A program made the translations under genes and the position numbers. Shown here piece by piece: positions 8,168 through 16,891 of a stretch of DNA of 64,000 nt. Numbering within the stretch: the stretch's first letter is position 1; every line of letters starts with the position of its first letter. Source of the stretch: Robertmurraya korlensis NBRC 107688 (GTDB taxonomy: Bacteria; Bacillota; Bacilli; Bacillales; Cytobacillaceae); assembly GCF_001591645.1 (NCBI RefSeq), contig NZ_BCVH01000006.1, positions 124,001 through 188,000 of the forward strand. Direction: 5' to 3'. The notes under the pieces were generated by a model, which was not told the DNA's origin, did not search any database, and worked only from the letters and a program-made list of their open reading frames with translations.

Positions 8168-8941
8168 TTGGATAGATTAACCATTGATGATATTCAGAGG
8201 AAGTTAGAAATAGTTGAGGATGTAAAAGACCCTTTTTTTATTGATATTCAAAAGGATAGTAGAAAAGGCGTTCAGCAATTAGTGAAGAGATGGATGAAGA
8301 GAAAAGAGTCACTAGAACAGGCTAGGCTGAAACTTTTCGAACTAAGCGAATATGAGAGATTATATAAAAGCCAAGGATTTACTTTTATTGCAGGGATCGA
8401 TGAGGTTGGAAGGGGCCCGCTCGCAGGCCCGGTCGTTGCTGGGGCTGTTATTCTACCAGATGACTTTCAAATCTTAGGAATAGATGACTCTAAAAAACTA
8501 ACGGAAACAAAGCGTGAGGAGCTGTATGAATTAATTCGAAAAGCTGCTGTCTCCATTGGTATTGGAATAATTGAAGCAAAGGAAATTGATAAAATCAATA
8601 TTTATGAAGCAACCAAAAAAGCAATGTATGTGGCCATTAACGAATTACATATCAGTCCTGATTTTCTATTAGTGGACGCTATGAAATTAACAACGCCAAT
8701 CCCATCTGAAGCGATTATTAAAGGGGATAGCAAAAGTATTTCTATTGCAGCCGCTAGCATTATCGCTAAAGTCACGAGAGACCGAATGATGAAGGAGCTA
8801 GCCAAAAGCTTTCCGGAATACGGGTTTGAAAAAAATATGGGATACGGTACAAAGGAACATACTGAAGCATTACAGCTTTACGGAGCGACTCCTCATCATC
8901 GAAGATCGTTCGCGCCTGTTAAAGAATTAAACAAACAATAA
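8168..8941 (+). CDS. rnhB: Ribonuclease HII
   Basis: 257 residues, TTG start at 8168 with SD GAAGGGAAG. Cleaves the RNA strand of RNA-DNA hybrids, including single ribonucleotides in DNA. An N-terminal helical extension (1-70) typical of Bacillus RNase HII precedes the catalytic domain, which opens with IAGIDEVGRGPLAGPVV (Asp and Glu metal ligands). Further motifs are DSKKL near 108, LVDAMKL near 168 and KGDSKSISIAAASIIAKVTRD. The end HHRRSFAPV is family typical. ylqG begins 22 bp downstream and the two probably form an operon. Confidence 0.97.
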   Translation: MDRLTIDDIQRKLEIVEDVKDPFFIDIQKDSRKGVQQLVKRWMKRKESLEQARLKLFELSEYERLYKSQGFTFIAGIDEVGRGPLAGPVVAGAVILPDDFQILGIDDSKKLTETKREELYELIRKAAVSIGIGIIEAKEIDKINIYEATKKAMYVAINELHISPDFLLVDAMKLTTPIPSEAIIKGDSKSISIAAASIIAKVTRDRMMKELAKSFPEYGFEKNMGYGTKEHTEALQLYGATPHHRRSFAPVKELNKQ

Positions 8942-8963
8942 ACGAAAAGAGGAGGGAACTCAC

Positions 8964-10721
8964 TTGATACAAGCTAATCTTGTTCATACAATGATCAATC
9001 GGCCGGAATCTCTAGAGGGAAACAAGCAAAGCTTTCGAGCTGGACAAGTATTTCAGGGGAAGGTGTTGAAGCTTTTCCCAAATCAGACTGCAGAAGTGCA
9101 AGTGGGTTCTCAAAAAGTAATTGCCCAATTAGAAGTTCCTCTTTCAGCAGGAGAACGATATTGGTTTCAGGTACAACAAGGAGAAGGGCAGGTCCATCTG
9201 AAGGTACTCACAGAAGGAAAAGGGACGGGGAAGGTCGATTTGGAAGGACTACTAAAGCAGTTCTCAATTCCTGAAACAAAGACGAGTACTACCTTATTAC
9301 GTTTTTTCCTCAGTGAGCAATTGCCGATAACAAAAGAGTCGCTTTCTCTTGCAACCAGCCTGTTTCAAGGGAAAGCAATGACAAAGGATGATTTAGAGGC
9401 AATCAAACAGATGATTAGCAGGGAGCTACCTTTAACTAAGACCACATTTGAGGCGGTAAGGGCAACAATGAATAGCCCATTGCTTCATGGTGTAATGGCC
9501 TCCTTAAATAACGAGCTTGACTCTCTAGACACACTGCCTCAAGTAGGTACTCGCTTAAAAGAAGTGATAGAACCATTTATTCAAACAGGGACAGATAGAC
9601 TTTCTGGTCAAGTTCTGCAGGAGGTAGTTAGAGGTTGGAGTCAAGGGAAGGATCTCTTGACCTCTGATCAAGCATTTAAAGCATTACAGCAAATGGGAAT
9701 CCTACCTAATGAGGATGAAAATCATTTATTGCTGCAAGCGTCCAAGAAGCTAACTGGGTTTTCAGAAGGAAAAGTACAAGCTCAGCTCCCTGGAATAGAT
9801 CAAGTTGCAAAACAAGTATCTGCTCTGTTATCAGCAGGGAAAACAGAGGATATTTCTACCTTAATGAAAAGCTGGATCAGTGGGTTGACAAAGGATCCTC
9901 AGTTTAATAATCAAACGATGAAACAATTACTCTTTTTATTATCACCAAACATCGACTCAGTGACATATGAAAAGACGGTTTCCTCTCTAGTAAGTAAGGA
10001 CGGAACTGAGGCTAATAAAGCTCTTAATAAAGAAGTACTCCAGCATCTGCAAGCGTTACAGTCACAAATAGAGAGTGAGCCGGTAGAAGACTTTAAATCA
10101 TTGTTAAAATCAACCGCATTAACGTTGGGACTTTCTCATGAAGCAGAATCATTTGATATGATTAAAGGAAGAGTGCCAGATGAAGGTACAAAAGTAGAGA
10201 ATATAAAATCGTTATTGATTCAGTTACTGAATGAAGATATTCCGCCTAAGGTGAAGGATCAAGCAGAAGTTTTACTGAACCGGTTAACTGGGATACAACT
10301 CCTGTCATCTGATACGACCCCGGTTCAACAGATTGTCATGCAGATTCCGCTTGCTTTGATGAACAAGCAAACGGATCTTACCATCCAGTGGAATGGCAGA
10401 AAGGACTCGAATGGAAAAATCGATCCTAGCTATTGTCGTGTTCTTTTTTACTTAGATTTAGAGCATATGAATGAGACGATCATTGATATGCAAATTCAAA
10501 ATCGAATAATGAAAATTACGATTCTTAGTGAGAACGAAAATATTAAAAACCTTTCCTCCCCTTATTTAGCTGGCTTAAAAGAGAACTTACACAAACTAGA
10601 TTACCAGCTTTCTAATGTTAGCTTTCAAACTAGGGCTGAAAGAGCAGTTGTCAAAACGAAGAAAACAACGAATTCTAGTCCATTAACCTTATCTTATAGT
10701 GGAGTGGATATAAAAATATGA
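8964..10721 (+). CDS. ylqG: YlqG-like protein with FliK-like C-terminal region
   Basis: 585 residues, TTG at 8964 with SD GGAGGG. Placed as YlqG by its position between rnhB and ylqH. The N-terminal 80 residues look like a small beta domain (GQVFQGKVLKLFPNQTAEVQVG). The centre is a long, mostly helical region rich in Gln, Leu and Ser. The last 130 residues follow the pattern of the flagellar hook-length FliK C-terminal domain: ALMNKQTDLTIQW, YCRVLFYLDLEHMNETIIDM, then LKENLHKLDYQLSNVSF. There is no signal peptide or membrane segment. I know of no established function. The next gene is a FlhB-C homologue, which makes a FliK/FlhB-like interaction plausible (inference). Confidence 0.8.
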   Translation: MIQANLVHTMINRPESLEGNKQSFRAGQVFQGKVLKLFPNQTAEVQVGSQKVIAQLEVPLSAGERYWFQVQQGEGQVHLKVLTEGKGTGKVDLEGLLKQFSIPETKTSTTLLRFFLSEQLPITKESLSLATSLFQGKAMTKDDLEAIKQMISRELPLTKTTFEAVRATMNSPLLHGVMASLNNELDSLDTLPQVGTRLKEVIEPFIQTGTDRLSGQVLQEVVRGWSQGKDLLTSDQAFKALQQMGILPNEDENHLLLQASKKLTGFSEGKVQAQLPGIDQVAKQVSALLSAGKTEDISTLMKSWISGLTKDPQFNNQTMKQLLFLLSPNIDSVTYEKTVSSLVSKDGTEANKALNKEVLQHLQALQSQIESEPVEDFKSLLKSTALTLGLSHEAESFDMIKGRVPDEGTKVENIKSLLIQLLNEDIPPKVKDQAEVLLNRLTGIQLLSSDTTPVQQIVMQIPLALMNKQTDLTIQWNGRKDSNGKIDPSYCRVLFYLDLEHMNETIIDMQIQNRIMKITILSENENIKNLSSPYLAGLKENLHKLDYQLSNVSFQTRAERAVVKTKKTTNSSPLTLSYSGVDIKI

Positions 10722-11005
10722 TGAATGCAAAGCATAAAAGAAAAGAAGCGATTGCTCTAAGTTATGAAGTAACGAAAAATGACGCTCCAAAGGTAATCGC
10801 AAAAGGAAAAGGATTGGTAGCTGATAATATTCTTGAGAAGGCAAAGGAGAATAATATTCCGATTCAGGAAGACCCGACGCTAATTGAGTTATTAAGTAAG
10901 CTAAATATTAATGACAGTATCCCAGAAGAGCTGTATCAAGCGGTGGCTGAAGTGTTTGCATTTGTTTATCGTACAGATAGAGAAGTAGGAAAAAGTAAAT
11001 CTTAA
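10718..11005 (+). CDS. ylqH: YlqH, stand-alone FlhB C-terminal domain homologue
   Basis: 95 residues; ATG at 10718 overlaps the ylqG stop (ATGATGA), and a second ATG at 10721 gives MNAKHKRKEA. The sequence aligns with the cytoplasmic C-terminal part of FlhB: EAIALSYEVTKNDAPKVIAKGKGLVADNILEKAKENNIPIQEDPTLIELLSKL ... IPEELYQAVAEVFAFVYR matches the FlhB in this window (39630-39880) at DAPFVVAKG, IPEEFFKAVAEILAFVYK. The autocleavage motif NPTH is missing and the transmembrane half is absent. It may act as a partner or spare part of the export switch; that is inference from family data. Confidence 0.88.
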   Translation: MMNAKHKRKEAIALSYEVTKNDAPKVIAKGKGLVADNILEKAKENNIPIQEDPTLIELLSKLNINDSIPEELYQAVAEVFAFVYRTDREVGKSKS

Positions 11006-11062
11006 ATCCTACTTCTTTTTATTTTTTTATTTCTGAATAATTTAATATTTTGTGTGAAATAG

Positions 11063-11091
11063 TAGACAAGGTATGCGTTGTTTTATAAAAT
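11063..11091 (+). promoter_or_regulatory. Sigma-A promoter for sucCD
   Basis: TAGACA (11063-11068), 17-bp spacer, TAAAAT (11086-11091) in the 220-bp gap before sucC. It implies a 5' UTR of about 125 nt. The same hexamer pair with the same spacing occurs before the fla/che operon at 22329. Confidence 0.6.
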
Positions 11092-11105
11092 GAAAGCGCA
11101 GTCTT
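11090..11105 (+). promoter_or_regulatory. Possible cre (CcpA) site at the sucCD promoter
   Basis: ATGAAAGCGCAGTCTT matches the cre consensus WTGNAANCGNWWNCAW in its left half exactly, with two mismatches in the right half. It overlaps the -10, a position suited to repression. Carbon catabolite control of this TCA step is plausible but unproven. Confidence 0.35.
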
Positions 11106-11225
11106 GTTTTTTAAAGTTATGATATGATCAAAGGGAAAATGAAATGCAGGCAGGAATGCAGAAATAAGTGTAGAATATCTTTATTGCTGCAATAGTCAAA
11201 AGCAAGATTAGAAGGAGGATGGGAA

Positions 11226-12383
11226 ATGAATATCCATGAGTACCAAGGGAAAGAAATCCTCAGAAAATACGGGGTTGCTGTTCCAAATGGGAAGGTAGCA
11301 TTTACAGTTGAAGAAGCGGTGGAAGCTGCAAAGGAACTTGGAACACAGGTTTGTGTAGTAAAAGCCCAAATCCATGCAGGTGGACGTGGTAAAGCTGGTG
11401 GGGTTAAGGTTGCTAAAAACTTGGATGAAGTCCGTACATATGCGAGCGAAATTCTTGGGAAAACACTCGTCACTCACCAAACTGGTCCTGAAGGAAAAGA
11501 AGTAAAACGTCTATTAATTGAAGAAGGCTGTGACATTAAGAAAGAGTACTATATTGGTTTAGTACTAGACCGTGCAACTTCTCGTGTCGTGTTAATGGCT
11601 TCAGAAGAAGGCGGGACAGAAATTGAGGAGGTAGCAGAAAAAACTCCTGAGAAAATCTTCAAAGAAGTGATTGATCCGGTTGTTGGCTTAACAGGCTACC
11701 AAGCTCGTCGTATTGCATTTAATATTAATATTCCAAAAGAATTAGTAAATAAAGCAGTAAAGTTCATGATGGGCTTATATCAGGCATTTGTTGAAAAGGA
11801 TTGCTCAATCGCTGAAATTAACCCACTTGTTGTAACAGGTGACGGAAATGTAATGGCGTTAGATGCAAAGTTAAACTTTGATTCAAATGCACTATATCGT
11901 CAAAAAGACGTATTAGAATATCGTGACCTTGATGAGGAAGATGCAAAGGAAATCGAAGCATCGAAATACGACCTCAGCTATATTTCTTTAGATGGAAATA
12001 TCGGTTGTATGGTTAACGGTGCGGGTCTTGCGATGGCAACTATGGATATCGTTAAGCATTACGGTGGAGATCCCGCAAACTTCCTTGACGTTGGGGGCGG
12101 AGCTACAGCTGAAAAGGTAACAGAAGCTTTCAAAATCATCCTTTCTGACCAAAATGTAAAAGGTATTTTTGTCAATATCTTTGGCGGAATTATGAAGTGT
12201 GACGTTATTGCTACTGGTGTTGTAGAAGCGGCTAAGCAGGTTGGTTTAAACGTACCTTTAGTGGTTCGTTTAGAAGGAACAAATGTTGAATTAGGTAAGA
12301 AAATTCTTGCTGAATCAGATATCAACATTATTGCTGCAGAATCTATGGCTGACGGCGCACAAAAAATCGTTTCATTAGTATAA
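11226..12383 (+). CDS. sucC: Succinyl-CoA synthetase, beta subunit (ADP-forming)
   Basis: 385 residues, ATG at 11226 with SD GAAGGAGGATGGG. With SucD it interconverts succinyl-CoA and succinate with substrate-level phosphorylation in the citric acid cycle. The N-terminal ATP-grasp domain begins [20 protein letters not shown] and holds [18 protein letters not shown] (about 44-61) and AEINPLVV (about 196-203). The C-terminal ligase-CoA domain has [30 protein letters not shown] (about 262-291). sucD starts 15 bp after it. Confidence 0.98.
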   Translation: MNIHEYQGKEILRKYGVAVPNGKVAFTVEEAVEAAKELGTQVCVVKAQIHAGGRGKAGGVKVAKNLDEVRTYASEILGKTLVTHQTGPEGKEVKRLLIEEGCDIKKEYYIGLVLDRATSRVVLMASEEGGTEIEEVAEKTPEKIFKEVIDPVVGLTGYQARRIAFNINIPKELVNKAVKFMMGLYQAFVEKDCSIAEINPLVVTGDGNVMALDAKLNFDSNALYRQKDVLEYRDLDEEDAKEIEASKYDLSYISLDGNIGCMVNGAGLAMATMDIVKHYGGDPANFLDVGGGATAEKVTEAFKIILSDQNVKGIFVNIFGGIMKCDVIATGVVEAAKQVGLNVPLVVRLEGTNVELGKKILAESDINIIAAESMADGAQKIVSLV

Positions 12384-12398
12384 GGAAGGGGAATTGAT

Positions 12399-13301
12399 GT
12401 GAGCGTATTTATTAATAAAGATACTAAAGTGATAGTTCAAGGGATTACTGGATCTACAGCCCTTTTCCATACAAAACAAATGCTAGAGTACGGAACGCAA
12501 ATTGTCGCTGGTGTGACACCAGGTAAAGGTGGAACAGAGGTAGAAGGTGTTCCTGTATTTAACACAGTTGCAGATGCTGTAAAGGAAACAGGAGCTAATG
12601 CTTCCGTTATTTACGTTCCTGCACCATTTGCTGCTGATGCCATTCTAGAAGCGGTAGATGCAGAGCTTGATTTAGCGATCTGTATTACCGAGCACATTCC
12701 AGTATTAGACATGGTAAAAGTAAAACGCTACATGGAAGGGAAAAAGACTCGCTTAGTTGGTCCTAACTGCCCGGGTGTGATTACTCCTGACGAATGTAAG
12801 ATTGGTATTATGCCAGGATATATTCATACAAAGGGTCATGTAGGTGTTGTTTCACGTTCTGGAACACTAACGTACGAAGCGGTTCATCAATTATCACAAG
12901 CAGGTGTTGGTCAATCTACAGCAGTTGGTATTGGTGGGGACCCGGTTAACGGAACAAACTTCATAGATGTATTAAAAGCATTTAATGAAGACCCAGAAAC
13001 ATATGCGGTTATTATGATCGGTGAAATTGGTGGAACTGCTGAGGAAGAAGCGGCAGAGTGGGTAAAAGCTAACATGACTAAGCCGGTTGTTGGCTTCATC
13101 GGTGGTCGTACCGCACCTCCAGGAAAGCGTATGGGCCATGCTGGTGCGATTATTTCAGGTGGTAAGGGAACAGCTGACGAAAAGATTCGTGTATTGAATG
13201 AATGCGGAATTCAAGTGGCTGACACACCTTCCGTTATGGGAGAAACATTGATAAAGGTATTAAAAGAAAAAGGTCTTTACGATCAATGTAAAACTCACTA
13301 A
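12399..13301 (+). CDS. sucD: Succinyl-CoA synthetase, alpha subunit
   Basis: 300 residues, GTG start at 12399 with SD AAGGAAGGGG; the overlapping ATG at 12397 is out of frame. The CoA-binding Rossmann domain is seen in [18 protein letters not shown] (about 12-29) and [11 protein letters not shown]. The active-site phosphohistidine lies in [20 protein letters not shown] (about 244-263). Length is normal. It forms the sucCD operon, which ends at the 14-bp hairpin at 13307. Confidence 0.98.
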   Translation: MSVFINKDTKVIVQGITGSTALFHTKQMLEYGTQIVAGVTPGKGGTEVEGVPVFNTVADAVKETGANASVIYVPAPFAADAILEAVDAELDLAICITEHIPVLDMVKVKRYMEGKKTRLVGPNCPGVITPDECKIGIMPGYIHTKGHVGVVSRSGTLTYEAVHQLSQAGVGQSTAVGIGGDPVNGTNFIDVLKAFNEDPETYAVIMIGEIGGTAEEEAAEWVKANMTKPVVGFIGGRTAPPGKRMGHAGAIISGGKGTADEKIRVLNECGIQVADTPSVMGETLIKVLKEKGLYDQCKTH

Positions 13302-13306
13302 AAATT

Positions 13307-13338
13307 CAAATAGTCCCTCTTTTTAGAGGGGCTATTTG
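13307..13338 (+). terminator. Long hairpin after sucD without a clear T tract
   Basis: Fourteen-base-pair stem CAAATAGTCCCTCT / AGAGGGGCTATTTG (one G-U) with loop TTTT. It is followed by TGATATTATT rather than a run of T, so it may be a weak terminator or a 3'-end stabiliser. Confidence 0.65.
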
Positions 13339-13376
13339 TGATATTATTAAAATATTAATTTTAAGGAGGTATCTAT

Positions 13377-14249
13377 ATGGAGTCCTTTTCATTACGATTA
13401 TGCCATTTGCTACACTGTCGTGGTATTGGATGGAAAATGGTTTACCATATATTAAAGCATGATCCCCAGCTCAAAGAGCTATATTCTCCAACTTTCCTCT
13501 ATCAAGTACAAGAGCTTCCGTCGTCTATCATTCACCCCTTACTTGAAGATCTACAATCACCAATCTTATTGGACCAAATCCGGCACTACCAACAAAATGA
13601 TATTAAGATTATCACATACTTTGATTCAGTGTACCCAGAATTATTAAAGGAAACATATCAGCCACCCTGGGTGTTGTACGCAAAGGGAGATATCTCTCTG
13701 CTTGGAAAGCAAACAAAGCTTGCTGTCGTTGGTTCTAGACAGGCCACAGAGTATGGAAAAAGAGCGATTGATCGGTTGTTTCCGCCTCTAATTGAAAAAG
13801 GAATTATCATTGTTAGCGGATTAGCCTTAGGTGTTGACACGCTCGCTCATGAAGCAGCCATTCGTTTAGGAGGAAAAACAATAGCGGTCATTGCTGGAGG
13901 GATCTATCATATCTACCCACAAACGAACCAAAGACTCGCTCTAAATATAATGAAAAACCATTTGCTGATCTCCGAGTATCCTCCTAATACCACTCCTTCC
14001 CGCTGGCAATTTCCGATGAGAAATAGAATTATTAGTGGCATATCCAATGGCACATTTATAATAGAAGCAAAAAGAAAAAGTGGGTCATTAATCACTGCAA
14101 ATTTTGCTGTTCATGAAGGACGAGAGGTCTTTGCTCTACCGGGGAATATCTTTAGTCAGTATTCCTCAGGAACAAATGACCTTATTCAGCAAGGAGCAAA
14201 GTTAGTTAGAAGTCATGAAGACATATTAAATGAATTATTTTATGCATAA
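13377..14249 (+). CDS. dprA: DNA-processing protein DprA (Smf)
   Basis: 290 residues, ATG at 13377 with SD AAGGAGGT. DprA protects incoming single-stranded DNA and loads RecA on it during natural transformation. A helical N-terminal domain (1-95) precedes the extended Rossmann fold: LAVVGSRQATEYGKRA (about 118-133), VSGLALGVDTLAHEAAI, TIAVIAGGIYHIYPQTN (about 169-185), and MRNRIISGISNGTFIIEAKRKSGSL with the conserved Arg residues. The C-terminal winged helix found in some DprA proteins is absent, as in the short Bacillus form. It lies between sucD and topA as in B. subtilis. Confidence 0.96.
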   Translation: MESFSLRLCHLLHCRGIGWKMVYHILKHDPQLKELYSPTFLYQVQELPSSIIHPLLEDLQSPILLDQIRHYQQNDIKIITYFDSVYPELLKETYQPPWVLYAKGDISLLGKQTKLAVVGSRQATEYGKRAIDRLFPPLIEKGIIIVSGLALGVDTLAHEAAIRLGGKTIAVIAGGIYHIYPQTNQRLALNIMKNHLLISEYPPNTTPSRWQFPMRNRIISGISNGTFIIEAKRKSGSLITANFAVHEGREVFALPGNIFSQYSSGTNDLIQQGAKLVRSHEDILNELFYA

Positions 14250-14554
14250 TGTTTGTGTTTCAATTGAACATCTAATATGATGACAAAAAGGTGGGAAAAT
14301 CAAAAAACAATCGATTTACCATACTTTTTCCTCAATTTTTTATATAATTTTATGAAAAAGGTTGAAATATCGCTCAAACTGTTATACATTTTGCAACAGA
14401 AGTTCGAAATAAAAAGTAAAAATTAAGGGCACATATGCTGAAACCGTTTACGATTTATTTGACAAGTTTCTATAAAAAGTTTAATAATAATGAATATTTA
14501 CAATAAACATTTAATAATAAAAATTTATATCATCCCTCTTGAGGAGGACAATAG
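14250..14554 (+). other. AT-rich intergenic region between dprA and topA
   Basis: A 305-bp gap with no supported gene on either strand. It is very AT-rich and contains the topA promoter at 14459-14487 and two copies of TTTAATAATAA at about 14480 and 14510. A consensus TATAAT at 14343-14348 lacks a properly spaced -35. No T-tract terminator was found after dprA. Confidence 0.6.
14459..14487 (+). promoter_or_regulatory. Sigma-A promoter for topA
   Basis: Perfect TTGACA (14459-14464), 17-bp spacer, TAATAA (14482-14487), 68 bp before topA. Confidence 0.65.
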
Positions 14555-16630
14555 ATGTCGGAGTTTTTAGTAATCGTAGAGTCGCCAGCAAAGGCGAAAA
14601 CGATTGAAAGGTACTTAGGAAAAAAATATAAGGTTAAGGCCTCTATGGGGCATGTTCGCGATCTTCCAAAAAGCCAAATGGGTGTGGACGTTGAACATGA
14701 GTTCGAACCAAAGTATATTACTATACGTGGAAAAGGACCGGTTCTAAAGGAATTAAAAACAGCTGCGAAAAAAGCAAAGAAAATATATCTAGCGGCTGAC
14801 CCGGATCGCGAAGGGGAAGCAATTGCTTGGCATTTAGCGCATACTCTAGATGTTGATATCCATTCGGATTGCCGTGTTGTTTTTAATGAAATTACGAAGG
14901 ATGCAATTAAAGAATCTTTTAAGCATCCAAGGCCAATTAACATGGACTTAGTGGATGCCCAGCAAGCCCGAAGAATTTTAGACCGTTTGGTTGGCTACAA
15001 TATTAGTCCATTATTTTGGAAAAAGGTAAAAAAAGGGCTTAGCGCAGGCCGAGTTCAATCGGTAGCTGTACGGTTAATTATTGACCGTGAAAACGAAATT
15101 AAAGAGTTCATCCCTGAAGAATACTGGACGATTGAAGGCGAATTTTTAAAGGGGACAACCGTTTTTGAGGCTGACTTCTATGGAATTGTAAATCAGCGTA
15201 TGGAGCTAAAATCAGAAGAAGAGGTAAAATCGATTTTAGCAAAAATGAATGGGAATAAGTTTGAAGTAACCTCTGTGACCAAAAAAGAACGAAAAAGAAA
15301 TCCAGCTGTTCCTTTTACAACTTCGTCTTTACAGCAAGAGGCTGCAAGAAAATTAAATTTCCGTGCAAAAAAGACAATGATGCTAGCCCAACAGCTTTAT
15401 GAAGGAATCAATTTAGGTAAAGAAGGTACCGTCGGTTTAATTACATACATGAGAACAGATTCAACCAGAATTTCTGAGGTAGCACAAGCAGAAGCAAGTC
15501 AATATATTGAGTCTACCTACGGAGCAAACTTTTTACCTGAAGAGAAGCGCAAAGAGAAAAAAGGTGCAAAAACTCAAGATGCCCATGAGGCAATCAGACC
15601 GACGAGCACGCTACGTGACCCTTCAAGCATGAAAGAATTCTTGTCACGGGATCAACTGAGACTTTATAAGTTAATTTGGGAGCGTTTCGTAGCTAGCCAA
15701 ATGGCACCAGCTGTCATGGACACGATGAGTGTAGATTTAAAGAATGGTGAGGTAATCTTTAGAGCTACAGGATCGAAGGTTAAGTTTCCAGGTTTTATGA
15801 AGGTGTACGTTGAAGGAACGGATGATCAAACAGAGGACAAGAACAAAATGCTTCCTGATTTAAAGGAAGGTGATACGGTCCTCCAAAAAGACATCGAACC
15901 GAAACAACACTTTACCCAGCCGCCTCCTAGATATACGGAAGCTAGATTAGTTAAGACGTTGGAGGAACTGGGGATTGGTCGACCATCGACATTTGCTCCA
16001 ACACTAGATACTATTCAAAAACGTGGATATGTTACCCTTGATAATAAACGGTTCATTCCAACCGAGCTTGGAGAGATCGTGCATGAACTAATGGTAGAAT
16101 TCTTCCCAGATATCTTAGATGTCGAATTCACTGCAAAAATGGAACAAGAATTAGATAATGTTGAAGAAGGAAAAACTAAATGGGTACGTATCATCGATGA
16201 GTTTTATCGAGGTTTTGAAAAGCATTTAGACAAGGCCGAAAAGGAAATGGAGCAGGTTGAAATTAAAGATGAGCCTGCAGGTGAGGATTGTGAACATTGT
16301 GGCCATGAGATGGTATATAAAATGGGCCGCTACGGAAAATTCATGGCTTGTAGTAATTTCCCGGATTGCCGTAACACAAAAGCAATCGTAAAGGATATCG
16401 GTGTTAAATGCCCAAATTGTAAAACTGGAAATATAATAGAAAGAAAAAGTAAAAAGCGTCGAATCTTCTATGGTTGTGATACATTCCCAGAATGTGATTT
16501 CATCTCGTGGGATAAACCGCTGCCTAGGAATTGCCCAAAATGTGAATCACTATTGATTGAGAAAAAGCTTAAAAAAGGTGTCCAAGTTCAATGTATTAGT
16601 TGTGACTACAAGGAAGAACCACAAAGCTAA
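14555..16630 (+). CDS. topA: DNA topoisomerase I
   Basis: 691 residues, ATG at 14555 with SD GAGGAGG. Type IA topoisomerase that relaxes negative supercoils. The TOPRIM domain begins [19 protein letters not shown] and holds DPDREGE (82-88). The catalytic Tyr298 lies in [14 protein letters not shown]. The C-terminal tail has three zinc-ribbon units: Cys pairs near 576-597 (CEHCGHEM ... CSNFPDC), near 610-638 (CPNCKTG ... CDTFPEC) and a last one near 652-684 (CPKCES ... CISCDYKE). Length is normal for Bacillus TopA. It has its own promoter and terminator. Confidence 0.98.
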   Translation: MSEFLVIVESPAKAKTIERYLGKKYKVKASMGHVRDLPKSQMGVDVEHEFEPKYITIRGKGPVLKELKTAAKKAKKIYLAADPDREGEAIAWHLAHTLDVDIHSDCRVVFNEITKDAIKESFKHPRPINMDLVDAQQARRILDRLVGYNISPLFWKKVKKGLSAGRVQSVAVRLIIDRENEIKEFIPEEYWTIEGEFLKGTTVFEADFYGIVNQRMELKSEEEVKSILAKMNGNKFEVTSVTKKERKRNPAVPFTTSSLQQEAARKLNFRAKKTMMLAQQLYEGINLGKEGTVGLITYMRTDSTRISEVAQAEASQYIESTYGANFLPEEKRKEKKGAKTQDAHEAIRPTSTLRDPSSMKEFLSRDQLRLYKLIWERFVASQMAPAVMDTMSVDLKNGEVIFRATGSKVKFPGFMKVYVEGTDDQTEDKNKMLPDLKEGDTVLQKDIEPKQHFTQPPPRYTEARLVKTLEELGIGRPSTFAPTLDTIQKRGYVTLDNKRFIPTELGEIVHELMVEFFPDILDVEFTAKMEQELDNVEEGKTKWVRIIDEFYRGFEKHLDKAEKEMEQVEIKDEPAGEDCEHCGHEMVYKMGRYGKFMACSNFPDCRNTKAIVKDIGVKCPNCKTGNIIERKSKKRRIFYGCDTFPECDFISWDKPLPRNCPKCESLLIEKKLKKGVQVQCISCDYKEEPQS

Positions 16631-16658
16631 GGGTGAGCACTATGCTCACTCTTTTTAT
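16631..16658 (+). terminator. Terminator after topA
   Basis: Nine-base-pair stem GGGTGAGCA / TGCTCACTC with loop CTA, directly after the topA stop, followed by TTTTTATT. Confidence 0.85.
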
Positions 16659-16670
16659 TGCGTAAGAAGA

Positions 16671-16786
16671 TATCCAGCTACAGTGCCTAGGGGCTCGAGG
16701 TCGTAAGTCAATCCTCTCCGGAAATCAGGATTTCCTATGAGGCTTGCCTTACGCTTGTCGCCCCTGACCAAGGCACTTCCGCTTTT
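16671..16786 (-). repeat. Structured intergenic repeat, copy A
   Basis: Read on the minus strand it starts AAAAGCGGA (16786 downward) and ends GTAGCTGGATA (16671). Between them lie nested stems: AGTGCCT / AGGCACT, then AGGGGC / GCCCCT after a 5-nt bulge on the 5' side, then CGTAAG / CTTACG, then an apical GGAAAT-CCTG-ATTTCC hairpin. A second copy with the same architecture but different stem sequences is at 52614-52730. The element sits between the topA terminator and the trmFO promoter. It has no ORF and no terminal inverted repeats typical of an insertion sequence. It resembles dispersed intergenic elements I recall from other Bacillaceae. Confidence 0.75.
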
Positions 16787-16798
16787 AATACTTGAAAC

Positions 16799-16827
16799 TT
16801 TATACTTTTTGATTCGTAGTGTAAAAT
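16799..16827 (+). promoter_or_regulatory. Candidate sigma-A promoter for trmFO
   Basis: TTTATA (16799-16804), 17-bp spacer, TAAAAT (16822-16827), 13 bp beyond the end of the repeat element and 65 bp before the trmFO start. Confidence 0.5.
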
Positions 16828-16891
16828 GCAGAAGGAATATGGAGAAGCTAATACAAAAAAAGATACATACGAGCTATTGGAGGTTCATAAA

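Noticed and set aside
11117-11480. Minus-strand frames opposite the sucC start
   Set aside because: Antisense to the conserved ATP-grasp N terminus of SucC; no SD and no recognisable motifs.
14530-14943. 137-codon minus-strand frame opposite the topA start
   Set aside because: It covers the TOPRIM domain of topA and the topA promoter-proximal region; codon pattern and composition are those of an antisense shadow.
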